Notes: generated by a model from the sequence alone, not told the origin. 64,000 nt of DNA from Allobosea sp. 117 (GCF_000702305.1 NZ_JNLC01000016.1:1-64000), one strand, 5' to 3'. Shown: positions 27,353 to 37,488, numbered from the stretch's first letter. Program-made: numbers and translations.

Positions 27353-28828
27353 TCAGATGCCGAGCTTGCCCTTGAGCAGCTCGTTCACCGCCTGCGGGTT
27401 GGCCTTGCCGCCGGTCTGCTTCATCACCTGGCCGACGAACCAGCCGAGCATGGTGGGCTTGGCCTTCACCTGCTCCACCTTGTCGGGGTTGGCTTTGATG
27501 ATGGCGTCGACCGCCGCCTCGATGGCGCCGGTGTCGGTCACCTGCTTCATGCCGCGCTCCTCGACGATGGCGCGCGGATCACCGCCTTCGGTGAACACGA
27601 TCTCGAACAGGTCCTTGGCGATCTTGCCGGAGATCGTGCCGTCGGCGATCAGATCGACGATGGCGCCGATCTGCGCCGGCGAAACCGGCGAGGTCTCGAT
27701 GTCGCGGCCTTCCTTGTTCAGCCGGCCGAACAGCTCGTTGATGACGAAGTTCGCCGCCGCCTTGGCGTCGCGCCCCTTCGCCACCTCCTCGTAATAGGCC
27801 GCCGTGTCCTTCTCGGCGACCAGCACGTCGGCGTCATAGGCGGAGAGGCCATAGGCCGAGATGAAGCGCGCCTTCTTCTCGTCCGGCAGCTCGGGCAGAT
27901 GCGCGGCCAGCTCGTCGACGAAGGCCTGGTCGAATTCCAGCGGCAGCAGGTCCGGATCGGGGAAATAGCGGTAGTCGTGCGCCTCTTCCTTGGAGCGCAT
28001 GGAGCGCGTCTCGCCCTTGTTCGGGTCGAACAGCCGGGTCTCCTGGTCGATGGTGCCGCCGTCCTCGATGATGCCGATCTGCCGGCGCGCCTCGGCCTCG
28101 ATCGCCTGGCCGATGAAGCGGATCGAGTTGACGTTCTTGATCTCGCAGCGCGTGCCGAAATCATCGCCGGGCTTGCGCACCGAGACGTTCACGTCGGCGC
28201 GCAGGTTGCCCTTCTCCATGTCGCCGTCGCAGGTGCCGAGATAGCGCAGGATCGAGCGCAGCTTGGTCACATAGGCCTTGGCCTCGTCCGAGGAGCGCAG
28301 GTCCGGCCTGGAGACGATCTCCATCAGCGCAACGCCCGAGCGGTTGAGGTCGACCAGCGACAGCGCCGGGTGCTGGTCGTGGATCGACTTGCCGGCGTCC
28401 TGCTCGAGATGCAGGCGCTCGATGCCGATCTCGATGGTACCTTCCGGCATGTCGACCAGCACCACGCCCTCGCCGACGATGGGGCTCTTGTACTGGCTGA
28501 TCTGGTAGCCCTGCGGCAGGTCGGGGTAGAAATAGTTCTTCCGGTCGAACACCGATTTCAGGTTGATGCCGGCCTTCAGGCCGAGGCCGGTGCGCACCGC
28601 CTGCTTCACGCATTCCTCGTTGATCACCGGGAGCATGCCGGGCATGGCGGCGTCGACCAGGGAGACGTGGGAGTTGGGCTCGCCGCCGAACGCGGTGGAG
28701 GCGCCGGAGAACAGCTTAGAGTTGGAGGTGACCTGCGCATGGATCTCCATGCCGATCACCACTTCCCAGTCGCCGGTCGCGCCCTTGATCAGCTTCTTCG
28801 GGTCGGCGGGGCGGGCGTGCATGTTCAT
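27353..28828 (-). CDS. gatB: Aspartyl/glutamyl-tRNA amidotransferase subunit B
   Basis: This 491-residue subunit of the GatCAB complex binds misacylated Glu-tRNA-Gln or Asp-tRNA-Asn and activates it by phosphorylation before amidation with ammonia from GatA. The conserved GatB core begins with [12 protein letters not shown] near residue 21. [25 protein letters not shown] and [14 protein letters not shown] follow, and the YqeY-like tail ends near residue 485. The length is normal. In this window gatB is separated from gatA by a chorismate mutase gene and a DUF6455 gene on the opposite strand, so it is probably transcribed on its own. Confidence 0.96.
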   Translation of the reverse strand: MNMHARPADPKKLIKGATGDWEVVIGMEIHAQVTSNSKLFSGASTAFGGEPNSHVSLVDAAMPGMLPVINEECVKQAVRTGLGLKAGINLKSVFDRKNYFYPDLPQGYQISQYKSPIVGEGVVLVDMPEGTIEIGIERLHLEQDAGKSIHDQHPALSLVDLNRSGVALMEIVSRPDLRSSDEAKAYVTKLRSILRYLGTCDGDMEKGNLRADVNVSVRKPGDDFGTRCEIKNVNSIRFIGQAIEAEARRQIGIIEDGGTIDQETRLFDPNKGETRSMRSKEEAHDYRYFPDPDLLPLEFDQAFVDELAAHLPELPDEKKARFISAYGLSAYDADVLVAEKDTAAYYEEVAKGRDAKAAANFVINELFGRLNKEGRDIETSPVSPAQIGAIVDLIADGTISGKIAKDLFEIVFTEGGDPRAIVEERGMKQVTDTGAIEAAVDAIIKANPDKVEQVKAKPTMLGWFVGQVMKQTGGKANPQAVNELLKGKLGI

Positions 28829-29003
28829 CGGTCAGACCTGCTGGTTGGCGGCTCTACGCCATCGCGTTCACTGCGCACGTTCCCTACCCCGTGCGTGGCC
28901 CCGCTGACAACCGATGGCGATGGCATTGCGCGAGATCAAGGCTCCCTGCCCCATCCCGACGCACCATTCGCCACGATCTGCCGACAAACGGGAGGCTTGG
29001 CCG

Positions 29004-29261
29004 ATGCGGGTGGATACGATCGACGAGCGCCTCGCGCTATTCCGCACGATGATGCGCGACCATGCCGGCATCAAGCCATTCGACGACCCGCGCACGCCGG
29101 ACGACGACACGTTGCGTGCCGCCGCGCAGCGCTGTCTAGGCTGCCGCGACGGCGAGGCCTGCCGCGACTGGCTCGCGGCGCATCCGGAAGGCGCCGAGCC
29201 GCCGGATTTCTGCCGCAACGCCGGGCATTTCCGGGCGTGGAACGGGGACCCGGTGACCTAA
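29004..29261 (+). CDS. DUF6455-like small cysteine-rich protein
   Basis: This 85-residue protein has four conserved cysteines (Cys44, Cys47, Cys53 and Cys70) in the arrangement CLGC...C..WL...PPDFC.N, typical of the DUF6455 family. The spacing suggests a small zinc- or iron-binding site. The N-terminal half is helical. The ATG at 29004 was chosen for the GGAGG six to twelve bases upstream; an upstream ATG at 28914 would add 30 residues without family character. It diverges from gatB and converges on the chorismate mutase gene. The function is unknown. Confidence 0.7.
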   Translation: MRVDTIDERLALFRTMMRDHAGIKPFDDPRTPDDDTLRAAAQRCLGCRDGEACRDWLAAHPEGAEPPDFCRNAGHFRAWNGDPVT

Positions 29262-29269
29262 GGCGCGCC

Positions 29270-29569
29270 CTAACCCAGCCGCTCGTTCTCGTAGGCGACA
29301 ACCCAGGCGATCAGCACGCGCCAGAGCTTCTCGACCAGCTCGGGCGGCACGCCGCGAGTCTCGGCCTCGGCCATCACCTTCTCGACGACGTCCTCGACGC
29401 GCTCCGGCAGCAGGGCGGCGATGCCCTCCGCGCGCTTCACGGCGATGACGTGCTTCACCACCTCGAAGCGCTTCGCCAGCAGCTCGACGATGGCAGCGTC
29501 GATGACATCGATCTCCGCCCGGAAGGGCGCCAGCGCCTGCTCGCTCTCCGGCAGATCGCGGGCCATCAT
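29270..29569 (-). CDS. Chorismate mutase, AroQ type
   Basis: This 99-residue all-helical AroQ-class enzyme rearranges chorismate to prephenate for phenylalanine and tyrosine synthesis. Characteristic residues are [19 protein letters not shown] near residues 16-34 (with the active-site Arg), VKRAEGI, and a C-terminal ENERL. The start is read as the first ATG of GAATGATGGCC, which overlaps the gatA stop codon, so it is translationally coupled to gatA. A start 21 bases further upstream inside gatA is possible. The length fits a monofunctional cytosolic enzyme. Confidence 0.88.
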   Translation of the reverse strand: MMARDLPESEQALAPFRAEIDVIDAAIVELLAKRFEVVKHVIAVKRAEGIAALLPERVEDVVEKVMAEAETRGVPPELVEKLWRVLIAWVVAYENERLG

Positions 29570-31047
29570 TCCCACCAGCGGTCCGGGCACGGGAAGCGGC
29601 CGGCGGAATCCTCCAGCACCTGCCCGAGCGAGAACAGCGTCTCCTCGTCGAACGGACGGCCGATGAGCTGCAGGCCGAGCGGCAGCCCCTCGGAGGAGAG
29701 CCCCGCCGGCACGGCAATGCCTGGCAGGCCGGCCATGTTCAGCGTCACCGTGAACACGTCCTGCAGATACATCTCGACCGGATCGGCGCCGGACTTCTCG
29801 CCGATGCCGAAAGCCGCCGAAGGGGTGGCCGGCGCCAGCACGGCATCAACGCCGGCCGCGAAGGCCTCCTCGAAGTCGCGCTTGATCAGCGTGCGCACCT
29901 TCTGCGCCTTCAGGTAATAGGCGTCGTAATAGCCGGCAGAGAGCACGTAGGTGCCGATCATGATGCGCCGGCGAACCTCCGCGCCGAAGCCGCTCGCACG
30001 GGTCTTCTCGTACATCTCGACGATGTCGCGGCCGGGAACGCGCTCGCCGTAGCGCACGCCGTCATAACGGGCGAGGTTCGAGGAGGCCTCGGCCAGCGCC
30101 ACGATGTAATAGGAGGGCAGCGCGTATTTGGTGTGCGGCAGGCTGATCTCGACCACCTCGGCGCCGGCCTCGCGCAGCCACTGCGCGCCCTGCTCCCACA
30201 GGCTCGCGATCTCGGCCGACATGCCGTCGACCCGGTATTCCTTCGGGATGCCGATGCGCATGCCCTTCACCGAGCGGCCGACCGCGTCCTCGTAATGCGG
30301 CACCGGACGATCGGCGCAGGTCGAATCCTTCGGGTCGTGACCGGCCATGGAGCGCAGCAGGATGGCCGCGTCATTCACCGAGCGGGCGATCGGGCCCGCC
30401 TGATCGAGCGAGGAGGCATAGGCGATGATGCCCCAGCGCGAGCAGCGGCCATAGGTCGGCTTGATGCCGACGGTGCCGGTGAAGGCCGCCGGCTGGCGGA
30501 TCGAGCCGCCTGTGTCGGTGCCGGCCGCGCCGGCGCAGATATGCGCCGCCACGGCCGCCGCCGAGCCGCCGGAGGAGCCGCCGGGCACCAGCGGCTGCGA
30601 GGAGCCGTTGCGCCGCCAGGGGTTCACCGCCGGGCCGAAGGCGCTCGATTCGGTCGACGAGCCCATGGCGAACTCGTCCTGGTTCAGCTTGCCGAGCAGC
30701 ACCGCGCCGTCGCGCCAGAGATGGGCGGTGACGGTCGATTCATAGGTCGGCACGAAGTTCTTGAGGATGTTCGAGCAGGCGGTGGAGCGCACGCCCTCCG
30801 TCGCGAACATGTCCTTGATGCCGAGCGGAATGCCTTCGAGCGGTCCGGCTTCGCCTTTCGCGATGCGCGCGTCGCTCGCCTGCGCCATGGCGCGCGCCTT
30901 CTCCGGCGTCGTGAGCACATAGGCGTTGAGGTCGCCGGCCGGCTCGATGGCGGAAAGATAGGCGTCGGTCAGCTCCAGCGCCGAGAAGCGGCCCTGCGCG
31001 AGGCCCTCGCGGGCGGCGGTGATGGTGAGGTCGGTGAGCTTGCTCAT
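29566..31047 (-). CDS. gatA: Aspartyl/glutamyl-tRNA amidotransferase subunit A
   Basis: This 493-residue amidase-signature enzyme releases ammonia from glutamine for the GatCAB transamidation of Glu-tRNA-Gln and Asp-tRNA-Asn. The Ser-cisSer-Lys catalytic apparatus is visible: Lys in [12 protein letters not shown] near residue 78, the cis-serine in [13 protein letters not shown] near residue 155, and the nucleophile in [12 protein letters not shown] near residue 178. The stop codon overlaps the chorismate mutase start. gatC lies 4 bases upstream. The length and motifs are complete. Confidence 0.96.
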   Translation of the reverse strand: MSKLTDLTITAAREGLAQGRFSALELTDAYLSAIEPAGDLNAYVLTTPEKARAMAQASDARIAKGEAGPLEGIPLGIKDMFATEGVRSTACSNILKNFVPTYESTVTAHLWRDGAVLLGKLNQDEFAMGSSTESSAFGPAVNPWRRNGSSQPLVPGGSSGGSAAAVAAHICAGAAGTDTGGSIRQPAAFTGTVGIKPTYGRCSRWGIIAYASSLDQAGPIARSVNDAAILLRSMAGHDPKDSTCADRPVPHYEDAVGRSVKGMRIGIPKEYRVDGMSAEIASLWEQGAQWLREAGAEVVEISLPHTKYALPSYYIVALAEASSNLARYDGVRYGERVPGRDIVEMYEKTRASGFGAEVRRRIMIGTYVLSAGYYDAYYLKAQKVRTLIKRDFEEAFAAGVDAVLAPATPSAAFGIGEKSGADPVEMYLQDVFTVTLNMAGLPGIAVPAGLSSEGLPLGLQLIGRPFDEETLFSLGQVLEDSAGRFPCPDRWWE

Positions 31048-31051
31048 GGGA

Positions 31052-31339
31052 TCACTCCACCACTTTCGGAACGGCGAAGAAGCCGTCCTCGGCGGCCGGC
31101 GCGTTGGCGAGAACGCGCGCGGGGTAGCCGCCGTCGTTCACCACGTCCTCGCGCATGGGCAGCTTCATCGGGGTGACGCTGGTCATCGGCTCGACGCCGG
31201 TGACATCGACCTCGCCGAGCTCGTCGACGAAGGCGAGGATCGCATTGAGCTCACCCTGAAGATGAGCCACCTCGTCCTCCGTCACGGCGATGCGCGCGAG
31301 ATGCGCCACCCGCCGGACCGTCGCCTGATCGACCGACAT
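31052..31339 (-). CDS. gatC: Aspartyl/glutamyl-tRNA amidotransferase subunit C
   Basis: This 95-residue small subunit stabilises the GatA-GatB complex. It has the usual beginning [17 protein letters not shown], the helix [19 protein letters not shown], and the [19 protein letters not shown] segment that wraps the partner subunits. The ATG at 31339 was preferred over one five codons upstream because family members begin MSVD. It heads the gatC-gatA-chorismate mutase run. Confidence 0.94.
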   Translation of the reverse strand: MSVDQATVRRVAHLARIAVTEDEVAHLQGELNAILAFVDELGEVDVTGVEPMTSVTPMKLPMREDVVNDGGYPARVLANAPAAEDGFFAVPKVVE

Positions 31340-31421
31340 ACGCGTTCCTTGCACCTTGAAAAGACTGGTGCGCCCTATAGCAGGGCGGCCGCCCGCCCCG
31401 CAACGCGCGCTGCCCCTGCCC

Positions 31422-32123
31422 TCAGAGCTTGAGCTCGACCGGCTCGCCGCTCACCAGTACCTTCACGGTCGCCTCCCCGCCCACCAGCGACACGAAGCGG
31501 TCGGCGGTCGGCTCCAGCGGCGGGAAGGAGCCGTAATGACCGGGGATGACGGTGAGGCCGCCGAGATAGCGCTTCACCGCCAGCGCCGCGGTCTCGGGGC
31601 CCATCGTGTAGCGGTCGCCGATCGGCACGATTACGACGTCCGGTTTATGGATCTCGGCGATGAGCGCCATGTCCGAGAAGATGTCGGTGTCGCCCATGTG
31701 CCAGACCACAGGCTCGCCGGGGGCTTTCACGATGATGCCGTTCGGATTGCCGAGATAGACCATGCGGGCGTCGGTCATGTCGCTCGACGAATGGTCGGCG
31801 CGCACCAAGCTCACCTTGAAGCCGCCCTGGTCGGTCGTGCCGCCGGTGTTCATCGGATCGAGCTTCTTCACCCCGAGCGAGGACAGCCAGGTGGCGATCT
31901 CGGCATTGGCGACGACCGTCGCGCCGGTCGATTCGGCGATCGCCACGGTGTCGCCGACATGGTCGCCATGGCCGTGGGTGAGCAGGATATGGGTAGTGCC
32001 GAGCACGGCGACGTCGCGACTCGACGCGAAGGACGGGTTGCCGGACAGGAACGGGTCGATCAGCACGACCTTGTCGGCGAAATCGAGCCGGAAGGCGGAG
32101 TGTCCGTACCAGGTGATCTTCAT
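31422..32123 (-). CDS. UPF0173 metallo-beta-lactamase-fold hydrolase
   Basis: This 233-residue cytosolic protein has the MBL metal-binding signature [10 protein letters not shown] near residues 49-58, an early histidine in WYGHSAF, a DTDIFSDM segment and a VIPGHY segment that supply the remaining ligands. The UPF0173 family (YtkL-like) is conserved in bacteria, and the substrate is not settled. The ATG at [11 protein letters not shown] matches the family start exactly; about 30 further in-frame codons upstream are probably not translated. It sits between gatC and ruvX as a single gene on the minus strand. Confidence 0.9.
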   Translation of the reverse strand: MKITWYGHSAFRLDFADKVVLIDPFLSGNPSFASSRDVAVLGTTHILLTHGHGDHVGDTVAIAESTGATVVANAEIATWLSSLGVKKLDPMNTGGTTDQGGFKVSLVRADHSSSDMTDARMVYLGNPNGIIVKAPGEPVVWHMGDTDIFSDMALIAEIHKPDVVIVPIGDRYTMGPETAALAVKRYLGGLTVIPGHYGSFPPLEPTADRFVSLVGGEATVKVLVSGEPVELKL

Positions 32124-32295
32124 CGCGTGTCTCCCCTCTGAACTCGGCGGAACATAGGGCCGAAGCCCGCGCACACAAGAGCGCAGGCGCATCTGCGCCA
32201 GCGCATCCACCAATCACGGAACAGGGGCGCAGTTCCGGTCCGCTAGAGCTTCGCGCCGTCTGGCGTTGCGGCAGGCGGCGTGATAGCGCAGCACC

Positions 32296-32781
32296 ATGAC
32301 CGCTCCCGTACTCCCGCTCATCGAGGCCGCCGCGCTGATCCCGGCGCGCGGAGCGCTGATCGGGCTCGATCTCGGCACCAAGACCATCGGCGTGGCGAGC
32401 TGCGATCCGGAGCGGCGCCTCGCCACCGCCGTCGAGACCATCGCCCGCAAGCAGTTCACGCCCGACGCGGCGCGCATCCTGGAGCTTGCGCGGGCGCGCG
32501 GCGTGGTCGGCTTCGTGCTCGGCCTGCCGGTGAACATGGACGGCTCGGAAGGCCCGCGCGCCCAGTCGACGCGCGCCTTCGCCCGCAATTTCGCGCGGCT
32601 CACCGAGCTGCCGATCGCGCTGTGGGACGAACGCCTGTCGACCGCGGCGGTGGAGCGCGAGCTCATCGGCGCCGATGTCAGCCGCGCGAAAAGGGCCGCC
32701 GTGATCGATCAGCACGCCGCCGCCTTCATCCTGCAGGGCGCGCTCGACCGGCTGCGCGGACTGGGCGCCAACGGCGGCTGA
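32296..32781 (+). CDS. ruvX: Holliday junction resolvase-like / pre-16S rRNA nuclease
   Basis: This 161-residue RNase H-fold protein of the YqgF family is proposed to trim the 5' end of pre-16S rRNA; a Holliday junction role was proposed earlier. Motifs are LIGLDLGTKTIGVA near residue 21 (first catalytic Asp), GFVLGLPVNMDGSEGPRAQ near residue 72, WDERLSTAAVE near residue 110, and AVIDQHAAAFILQ with the last catalytic Asp near residue 139. The length is normal. The AEC transporter gene follows after 3 bases, so the two are probably co-transcribed. Confidence 0.92.
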   Translation: MTAPVLPLIEAAALIPARGALIGLDLGTKTIGVASCDPERRLATAVETIARKQFTPDAARILELARARGVVGFVLGLPVNMDGSEGPRAQSTRAFARNFARLTELPIALWDERLSTAAVERELIGADVSRAKRAAVIDQHAAAFILQGALDRLRGLGANGG

Positions 32782-32784
32782 GCC

Positions 32785-33723
32785 ATGTCGAGTGTTCTCG
32801 CCGCCCTGCTTCCGGTGTTCCTCGTCGTCGCGCTCGGGGTGGCGCTGAAGCGCGGCCTGCTGCCGGAGGCGAGCCATTGGCTGGCGCTGGAGCGGCTGAC
32901 CTATTTCGTGCTGTTCCCGGCACTGATCGTGGTGAGCATCGGCCGCGCCGAGCTCGGCGGCGTGGCGGTGATCGGCGTATGCATTGCCCTGCTCGGCGGG
33001 CTGGCGATCATGGCGCTGCTGTTGTCGGCGACGCGGGTGCCGGCAAGCCGGATCCTCGGGCTGGACGGACCGGGCTACACCTCGCTCTACCAGGGCGCGC
33101 TGCGCTGGAACACCTATGTCGGCCTCGCCATCGCCGGCGGGCTGGAGGGCGCGGCCGGGCTCGCCGTGGCGGCGGTGGCGATCGCGGTGATCATACCGGT
33201 CGCCAACATCCTCAGCGTGGTGACGCTGGCGCGCTACGGCGGCAACGCGACGCCGGGGCTGAGGGCGATCCTGATGCAGATCGCGCGCAACCCATTCATC
33301 TGGTCGTGCCTGCTGGGCATAGTGATCAACCTCTTCCATATCCCCGTGCCGCCGGTGCTGGTCACCTTCGGGGACATACTCGGGCGCGCCTCGCTGGCGC
33401 TCGGGCTGCTGGTGGTCGGGGCCGGGCTGCACATCGCCGGCCTGCGCAATCCACGCGCCGCGACATGGGTGTCCTGCGTGCTGAAGCTTGCGGTGATGCC
33501 AGCCCTCTGCATCGGCATCGGGATCGCCTGCGGTCTCAAGGGCGTCGATCTGGTCGTCGTCGCCATCGCGGCGGCGGTGCCCTCGGCGCCGAACGGCTAT
33601 GTGCTGGCGCGGCAGATGGGCGGCGACGCGCAATTGCTCGCCGAGATGCTCACGGTGCAGATCCTCTGCGCCGTGGTGACATTGCCGCTGACGATCAGCG
33701 CCGTCAGCTATTTCCGCATCTGA
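32785..33723 (+). CDS. AEC-family (auxin efflux carrier type) transporter
   Basis: This 312-residue inner-membrane protein has about ten hydrophobic segments in two five-helix halves. The N-terminus VLAALLPVFLVVALGVALKR and the conserved ERLTYFVLFPALI segment are typical of the AEC/MleP family. The helix-break region in the second half (FGDILGRASLALGLLVVGAGL) also fits. Bacterial relatives carry malonate, malate or other anions, and the substrate cannot be told here. It lies directly behind ruvX. Confidence 0.85.
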   Translation: MSSVLAALLPVFLVVALGVALKRGLLPEASHWLALERLTYFVLFPALIVVSIGRAELGGVAVIGVCIALLGGLAIMALLLSATRVPASRILGLDGPGYTSLYQGALRWNTYVGLAIAGGLEGAAGLAVAAVAIAVIIPVANILSVVTLARYGGNATPGLRAILMQIARNPFIWSCLLGIVINLFHIPVPPVLVTFGDILGRASLALGLLVVGAGLHIAGLRNPRAATWVSCVLKLAVMPALCIGIGIACGLKGVDLVVVAIAAAVPSAPNGYVLARQMGGDAQLLAEMLTVQILCAVVTLPLTISAVSYFRI

Positions 33724-33755
33724 AAACGAAAACGGCGGGCCCTGCGACCCGCCGT
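33724..33755 (-). terminator. Terminator of the glycine/proline-rich protein gene
   Basis: The 8-bp stem ACGGCGGG/CCCGCCGT, read on the minus strand, is followed by a T-rich TTTTCGTTTTC. It lies 25 bases past the minus-strand gene and directly after the convergent transporter gene. Confidence 0.75.
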
Positions 33756-33780
33756 CCGAAATTCAGGCTCCGCGCCGCTA

Positions 33781-34173
33781 TCAGCAGGGGCCGTAATAGC
33801 CCTGGCCGCGATACGGGCCGGTCTGCACCCAGCACTTGCCATAGGCATAAGCGCGCGGCGCCGGGGCATAGACCACCGGCGGCGGGGGAGCGTAGACCAC
33901 CGGCGGCGGCTCATAATAGGCCGGCGGGGGACCGTAATAGCCACGGTTGGCCGCACCGGCGATCGCCGCACCGGCAAGCACGCCGGCCGCAACGCCGCCG
34001 GCGACCCAGCAGCCATTGCAGCGCACCTGCTCGGTCTGCGCCGGCAGGCTGGAGGCAAGGCCGAGATTGGCGGCACCGAGGGGCGCAGCCGAGACGGGGG
34101 CAATGGTGGACGCGGCAAGCGTCGCGGCAAAGCCGAGACCCACCGCCACCTTGGCCTTACGCGAAGCCATCAT
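33781..34173 (-). CDS. Exported Pro/Tyr-rich surface protein
   Basis: This 130-residue protein has a signal peptide (residues 1-28, ending PVSAA). A short Cys-containing segment (CNGCW near residue 52) is followed by a small-residue hydrophobic stretch VAGGVAAGVLAGAAIAGAA. The tail is low-complexity Pro/Tyr-rich (YYGPPPAYYEPPP and PPVVYAP repeats), and the C-terminus CWVQTGPYRGQGYYGPC has two cysteines. This architecture is common in Hyphomicrobiales exported proteins of unknown role. The AGGAG site upstream supports this start. It is divergent from pyrB. Confidence 0.75.
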   Translation of the reverse strand: MMASRKAKVAVGLGFAATLAASTIAPVSAAPLGAANLGLASSLPAQTEQVRCNGCWVAGGVAAGVLAGAAIAGAANRGYYGPPPAYYEPPPVVYAPPPPVVYAPAPRAYAYGKCWVQTGPYRGQGYYGPC

Positions 34174-34523
34174 GGGAATACTCCTGAAATCACGTCGCCC
34201 TCGACATGATCGATGACGAAGTTTCTGTCCATTCCGGTGAATATCAACTGAATGGACCGTGGCCTTTCCGTGACGGTATTTCGACAAATATCATCATCTG
34301 CCTGCCGAACAACGCCGCAGCGCTCCGAGGGTTCCGGAACACCGCCGGCGCGATCTTGCATTCTGCTGACGGGGCCCGAAGCGCCATCACGCCGATCGGG
34401 GCCGGGCACCCGAGCCTCACCAAGGTGAGGGGCGCGCGCCGGCGCTCTGTGCGGGAATCGTCTGGACATCCCGCTAATGTGCTTGCGGGTCGGGCCGGCT
34501 GCGTCTATCCAGCCGACTTCGAT
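34174..34523. promoter_or_regulatory. Divergent upstream region of pyrB
   Basis: These 350 bases separate the exported-protein gene from pyrB. The pyrB frame is open through most of it, but the translation lacks any carbamoyltransferase character. I see no clear attenuator or PyrR-type structure. It presumably carries both promoters. Confidence 0.4.
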
Positions 34524-35477
34524 ATGACATCGAACCCGACGGATTCCTTCACCCTCTCGCGCCGGCACCTGCTGGGCATCGAGGGGCTTTCGGCCGAGGA
34601 GATCACCGGGCTCCTCGACCTCGCCGAGCAGTTCGTGACGCTCAACCGGCAGGTCGAGAAGAAGCGCGCCACGCTGCGCGGGCGCACCCAGATCAACCTG
34701 TTCTTCGAAGCCTCCACCCGCACCCAGTCGTCCTTCGAGCTCGCCGGCAAGCGGCTCGGCGCCGACGTGATGAACATGTCGATCGGCAACTCGTCGGTGA
34801 AGAAGGGCGAGACCCTGATCGACACCGCGGCGACGCTGAACGCCATGCACCCCGACATGATCATCGTGCGCCATTCCGCCTCCGGCGCGGTCGAGCTGCT
34901 GGCCCGCAAGGTGGACTGCTCGGTGATCAATGCCGGCGACGGCGCCCATGAGCATCCGACGCAGGCGCTGCTCGACGCGCTGACCATCCGCCGCAACAAG
35001 GGACGGATCGAGGGCCTCACCGTCGCGATCTGCGGCGACATCCTGCATTCGCGCGTCGCCCGCTCGAACATCCTGCTGCTGCACACGCTCGGTGCGCAGG
35101 TGCGTGTCGTCGGCCCCTCCACATTGCTTCCGCGCGATATCGAGCGCTTCGGCGTCGAGGTGCATCGCGACATGCGCACCGGGCTTGCGGACGTCGACAT
35201 CGTGATGATGCTCCGCCTGCAGCGCGAGCGGATGAGCGGCTCCTTCGTGCCCTCGGTGAAGGAATATTTCCACTACTGGGGCCTCGACGAGGCCAAGCTG
35301 CGCCACGCCAAGCCGGACGCGCTGGTGATGCACCCCGGCCCGATGAATCGCGGCGTCGAGATCGATTCGGCGGTCGCGGACGGCGCGCAGTCGCTGATCC
35401 GCGAGCAGGTCGAGATGGGCGTCGCCGTACGCATGGCGGTGCTCGACGCGCTGTCCCGGAACCTGCCCAATGCCTGA
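34524..35477 (+). CDS. pyrB: Aspartate carbamoyltransferase catalytic subunit
   Basis: This 317-residue enzyme makes N-carbamoylaspartate in de novo pyrimidine synthesis. The carbamoyl-phosphate loop [13 protein letters not shown] is near residue 57. HPTQALLD is near residue 140, and the aspartate-binding RLQRERM is near residue 230, with [11 protein letters not shown] near residue 270. No regulatory pyrI is adjacent. Instead pyrB overlaps by 8 bases a dihydroorotase homologue that lacks catalytic metal ligands, as in the pyrB-pyrC' pairs of pseudomonads, where the inactive partner is needed for assembly. Confidence 0.95.
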   Translation: MTSNPTDSFTLSRRHLLGIEGLSAEEITGLLDLAEQFVTLNRQVEKKRATLRGRTQINLFFEASTRTQSSFELAGKRLGADVMNMSIGNSSVKKGETLIDTAATLNAMHPDMIIVRHSASGAVELLARKVDCSVINAGDGAHEHPTQALLDALTIRRNKGRIEGLTVAICGDILHSRVARSNILLLHTLGAQVRVVGPSTLLPRDIERFGVEVHRDMRTGLADVDIVMMLRLQRERMSGSFVPSVKEYFHYWGLDEAKLRHAKPDALVMHPGPMNRGVEIDSAVADGAQSLIREQVEMGVAVRMAVLDALSRNLPNA

Positions 35478-36765
35478 GCTGCGCCCCACCCTTCTCAAAG
35501 GCGGGCGCGTCGTCGACCCGTCCCGCGACCTCGACATCGTTGCCGATCTGCTGATCGACGACGGCGAGGTGAAGGACATCGCCCCCGGCCTCGCCCAGGC
35601 CGGCCTGCCCGACGGCACCGAGATCGTCGACTGCCGCGGCCTCATCGTGGTGCCGGGCCTCGTCGACATGCGCGCCTATATCGGCGAGCCGGGCGCCGAG
35701 CACCGCGAGACGCTCGCCTCGGCCAGCCAGGCGGCGGCGGCGGGCGGCGTCACCACCATCATCTGCCAGCCCGACACCGACCCGGTGATCGACGAGCCGG
35801 CCATCGTCGACTTCGTGATGCGGCGCGCGCGCGACACCGCGATCGTGCGGGTCCACCCGATGGCGGCGCTGACCAAGGGCCTGCAGGGCCGCGAGATGAC
35901 CGAGATCGGCCTGCTGCGGGCGGCGGGCGCGGTCGCCTTCACCGATGCGGCGAGCTCGGTCGCCTCCGCGCAGGTGCTGCGCCGGGCGCTGATCTATGCC
36001 CGCGACTTCGACGCGCTTATCGTGCACCACACGCAGGACGCGACGCTCTCCGAGGGCGTGATGAACGAGGGCGAGCTCGCCTCGCGGCTCGGCCTTGCCG
36101 GCGTGCCGAAGGCGGCGGAGACCATCGTCTTCGAGCGCGACGTGCGGCTCGCGGGGATCACCGGCGGGCGCTACCACGCGGCCTCCCTCACCTGCCCGGA
36201 ATCGCTCGCGGTGCTGCGTCGGGCGAAGGAGGACGGGCTTTCCGTCACCGCCTCCGCCTCGATCAACCACCTGACGCTGAACGAGCGCGACGTCGTCGGC
36301 TACCGCACATTCTTCAAGCTCTCGCCGCCCCTGCGCATCGAGGAGGACCGGGCGGCGCTGGTGGCGGCACTGGAGACGGGGCTGATCGACGTCATCGTCT
36401 CCGACCACAACCCGCAGGACGTCGAGGTGAAGCGCCTGCCCTTCTCGGAGGCGGCGTTCGGCGCCATCGGGCTTGAGACCATGCTGGCCGCCGGGCTGCG
36501 GCTGGTGAACAGCGGCGACGTCTCGCTGATGACGCTGATCCGCGCCATGTCGACCCGCCCGGCGCAGTTGCTCGAGCTCAATGCCGGAAGCCTGCGCCCC
36601 GGCAGCCCGGCCGACATCGCGATCCTCAACCCGGACGAGGCGTGGCTGCTCGATGCCGCCTCGCTCAAGTCGCGCTCCCGCAACACGCCGTTCGACGAGG
36701 CCCGGTTCGAGGGGCGCGTGGTGCGCACGCTCGTTGCCGGGCGGACGGTGTACGAATACGTTTGA
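35470..36765 (+). CDS. Dihydroorotase-like protein lacking the HxH metal motif
   Basis: This 431-residue amidohydrolase-fold protein is of the type called dihydroorotase in alphaproteobacteria. The HxH that normally follows the PGLVD strand is replaced by Arg68-Ala69-Tyr70 ([11 protein letters not shown]). The other family segments remain, including [20 protein letters not shown]-like [22 protein letters not shown] and VSDHNPQD. Because the first two metal ligands are lost, it is probably catalytically inactive. It may serve as a structural partner of the aspartate carbamoyltransferase encoded immediately upstream, with an 8-base overlap. A functional pyrC is expected elsewhere in the genome. 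Confidence 0.85.
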   Translation: MPELRPTLLKGGRVVDPSRDLDIVADLLIDDGEVKDIAPGLAQAGLPDGTEIVDCRGLIVVPGLVDMRAYIGEPGAEHRETLASASQAAAAGGVTTIICQPDTDPVIDEPAIVDFVMRRARDTAIVRVHPMAALTKGLQGREMTEIGLLRAAGAVAFTDAASSVASAQVLRRALIYARDFDALIVHHTQDATLSEGVMNEGELASRLGLAGVPKAAETIVFERDVRLAGITGGRYHAASLTCPESLAVLRRAKEDGLSVTASASINHLTLNERDVVGYRTFFKLSPPLRIEEDRAALVAALETGLIDVIVSDHNPQDVEVKRLPFSEAAFGAIGLETMLAAGLRLVNSGDVSLMTLIRAMSTRPAQLLELNAGSLRPGSPADIAILNPDEAWLLDAASLKSRSRNTPFDEARFEGRVVRTLVAGRTVYEYV

Positions 36766-36771
36766 CGGCGC

Positions 36772-36797
36772 GGGCATGATCCGGCCGGATCATGCCC
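36772..36797. terminator. Perfect 26-base palindrome after the pyr genes
   Basis: GGGCATGATCCGG and its exact reverse complement form a 26-base perfect palindrome. It starts 6 bases after the dihydroorotase-like gene. It could act as a transcription terminator or mRNA end structure for the pyr transcript. It also resembles the GCATGATCCGG core of palindromic elements dispersed in many Hyphomicrobiales genomes. No T-run follows. Confidence 0.55.
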
Positions 36798-36885
36798 GAC
36801 GCCTCGAAGCGAGCGCGTTCCCGGATCACCTGGATACCGGGAGGGGCTCAAGGAAACAAACACGCCAACCAACGAGGCCGCCCAC

Positions 36886-37485
36886 ATGAGTTGGCCCCTG
36901 CTGCCGAGCCTGCTGAGCCTTGCCGTCGGCTATCTGTTCGGATCGATCCCGTTCGGGCTGATCCTCACCCGCCTCGCCGGCACCGCCGACATCCGCTCGA
37001 TCGGCTCGGGCAATATCGGCGCCACCAACGTGCTGCGCACCGGCCGCAAGGAGCTGGCCGCCGCGACGCTCGCCGGCGACATGCTGAAGGGCACGGCTGC
37101 GGTGCTGCTGATGGGGCACTTCTTCGGCGAGCCGGGCGCGCTGCTCGGCGGCCTTGGCGCCTTTCTCGGCCACATCTTCCCGGTCTGGCTTGGCTTCAAG
37201 GGCGGCAAGGGGGTGGCGACCTTCCTCGGGGTGACGCTCGGCCTGCTATGGCCCGCCGCCTTTGTCTTCGCCGCCGTCTGGCTCGGCCTGGCCTTCGCGC
37301 TGCGCTATTCCTCGCTGTCCGCGCTGGTCGCGAGCGTCGCCACCGTTATCGCGGCATCCCTGATGGGTGCCGGCAACATCGCGGTGCTGCTCGCTATCCT
37401 CACCGCGCTGCTGTGGTTCATGCATCGCGCCAATATCGGCCGGCTCCTCGCCGGCACCGAGGGCAAGATCGGCGGGAAGGCCTGA
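36886..37485 (+). CDS. plsY: Glycerol-3-phosphate acyltransferase
   Basis: This 199-residue inner-membrane enzyme acylates glycerol 3-phosphate from acyl phosphate, the first step of phospholipid synthesis. There are about five hydrophobic segments. The three cytoplasmic motifs are visible: [16 protein letters not shown] near residues 38-53, [18 protein letters not shown] near residues 91-108, and the [11 protein letters not shown] region near residue 140. The length is normal. dprA follows after 3 bases. Confidence 0.93.
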   Translation: MSWPLLPSLLSLAVGYLFGSIPFGLILTRLAGTADIRSIGSGNIGATNVLRTGRKELAAATLAGDMLKGTAAVLLMGHFFGEPGALLGGLGAFLGHIFPVWLGFKGGKGVATFLGVTLGLLWPAAFVFAAVWLGLAFALRYSSLSALVASVATVIAASLMGAGNIAVLLAILTALLWFMHRANIGRLLAGTEGKIGGKA

Positions 37486-37488
37486 GGC

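Noticed and set aside
27899-29917. A 672-codon plus-strand frame over gatB and gatA
   Set aside because: It is antisense to two complete amidotransferase genes and has no recognisable domain.
34206-34523. Open N-terminal extension of pyrB by 106 codons
   Set aside because: The extension has no family similarity. The ATG at 34524 gives the standard length.
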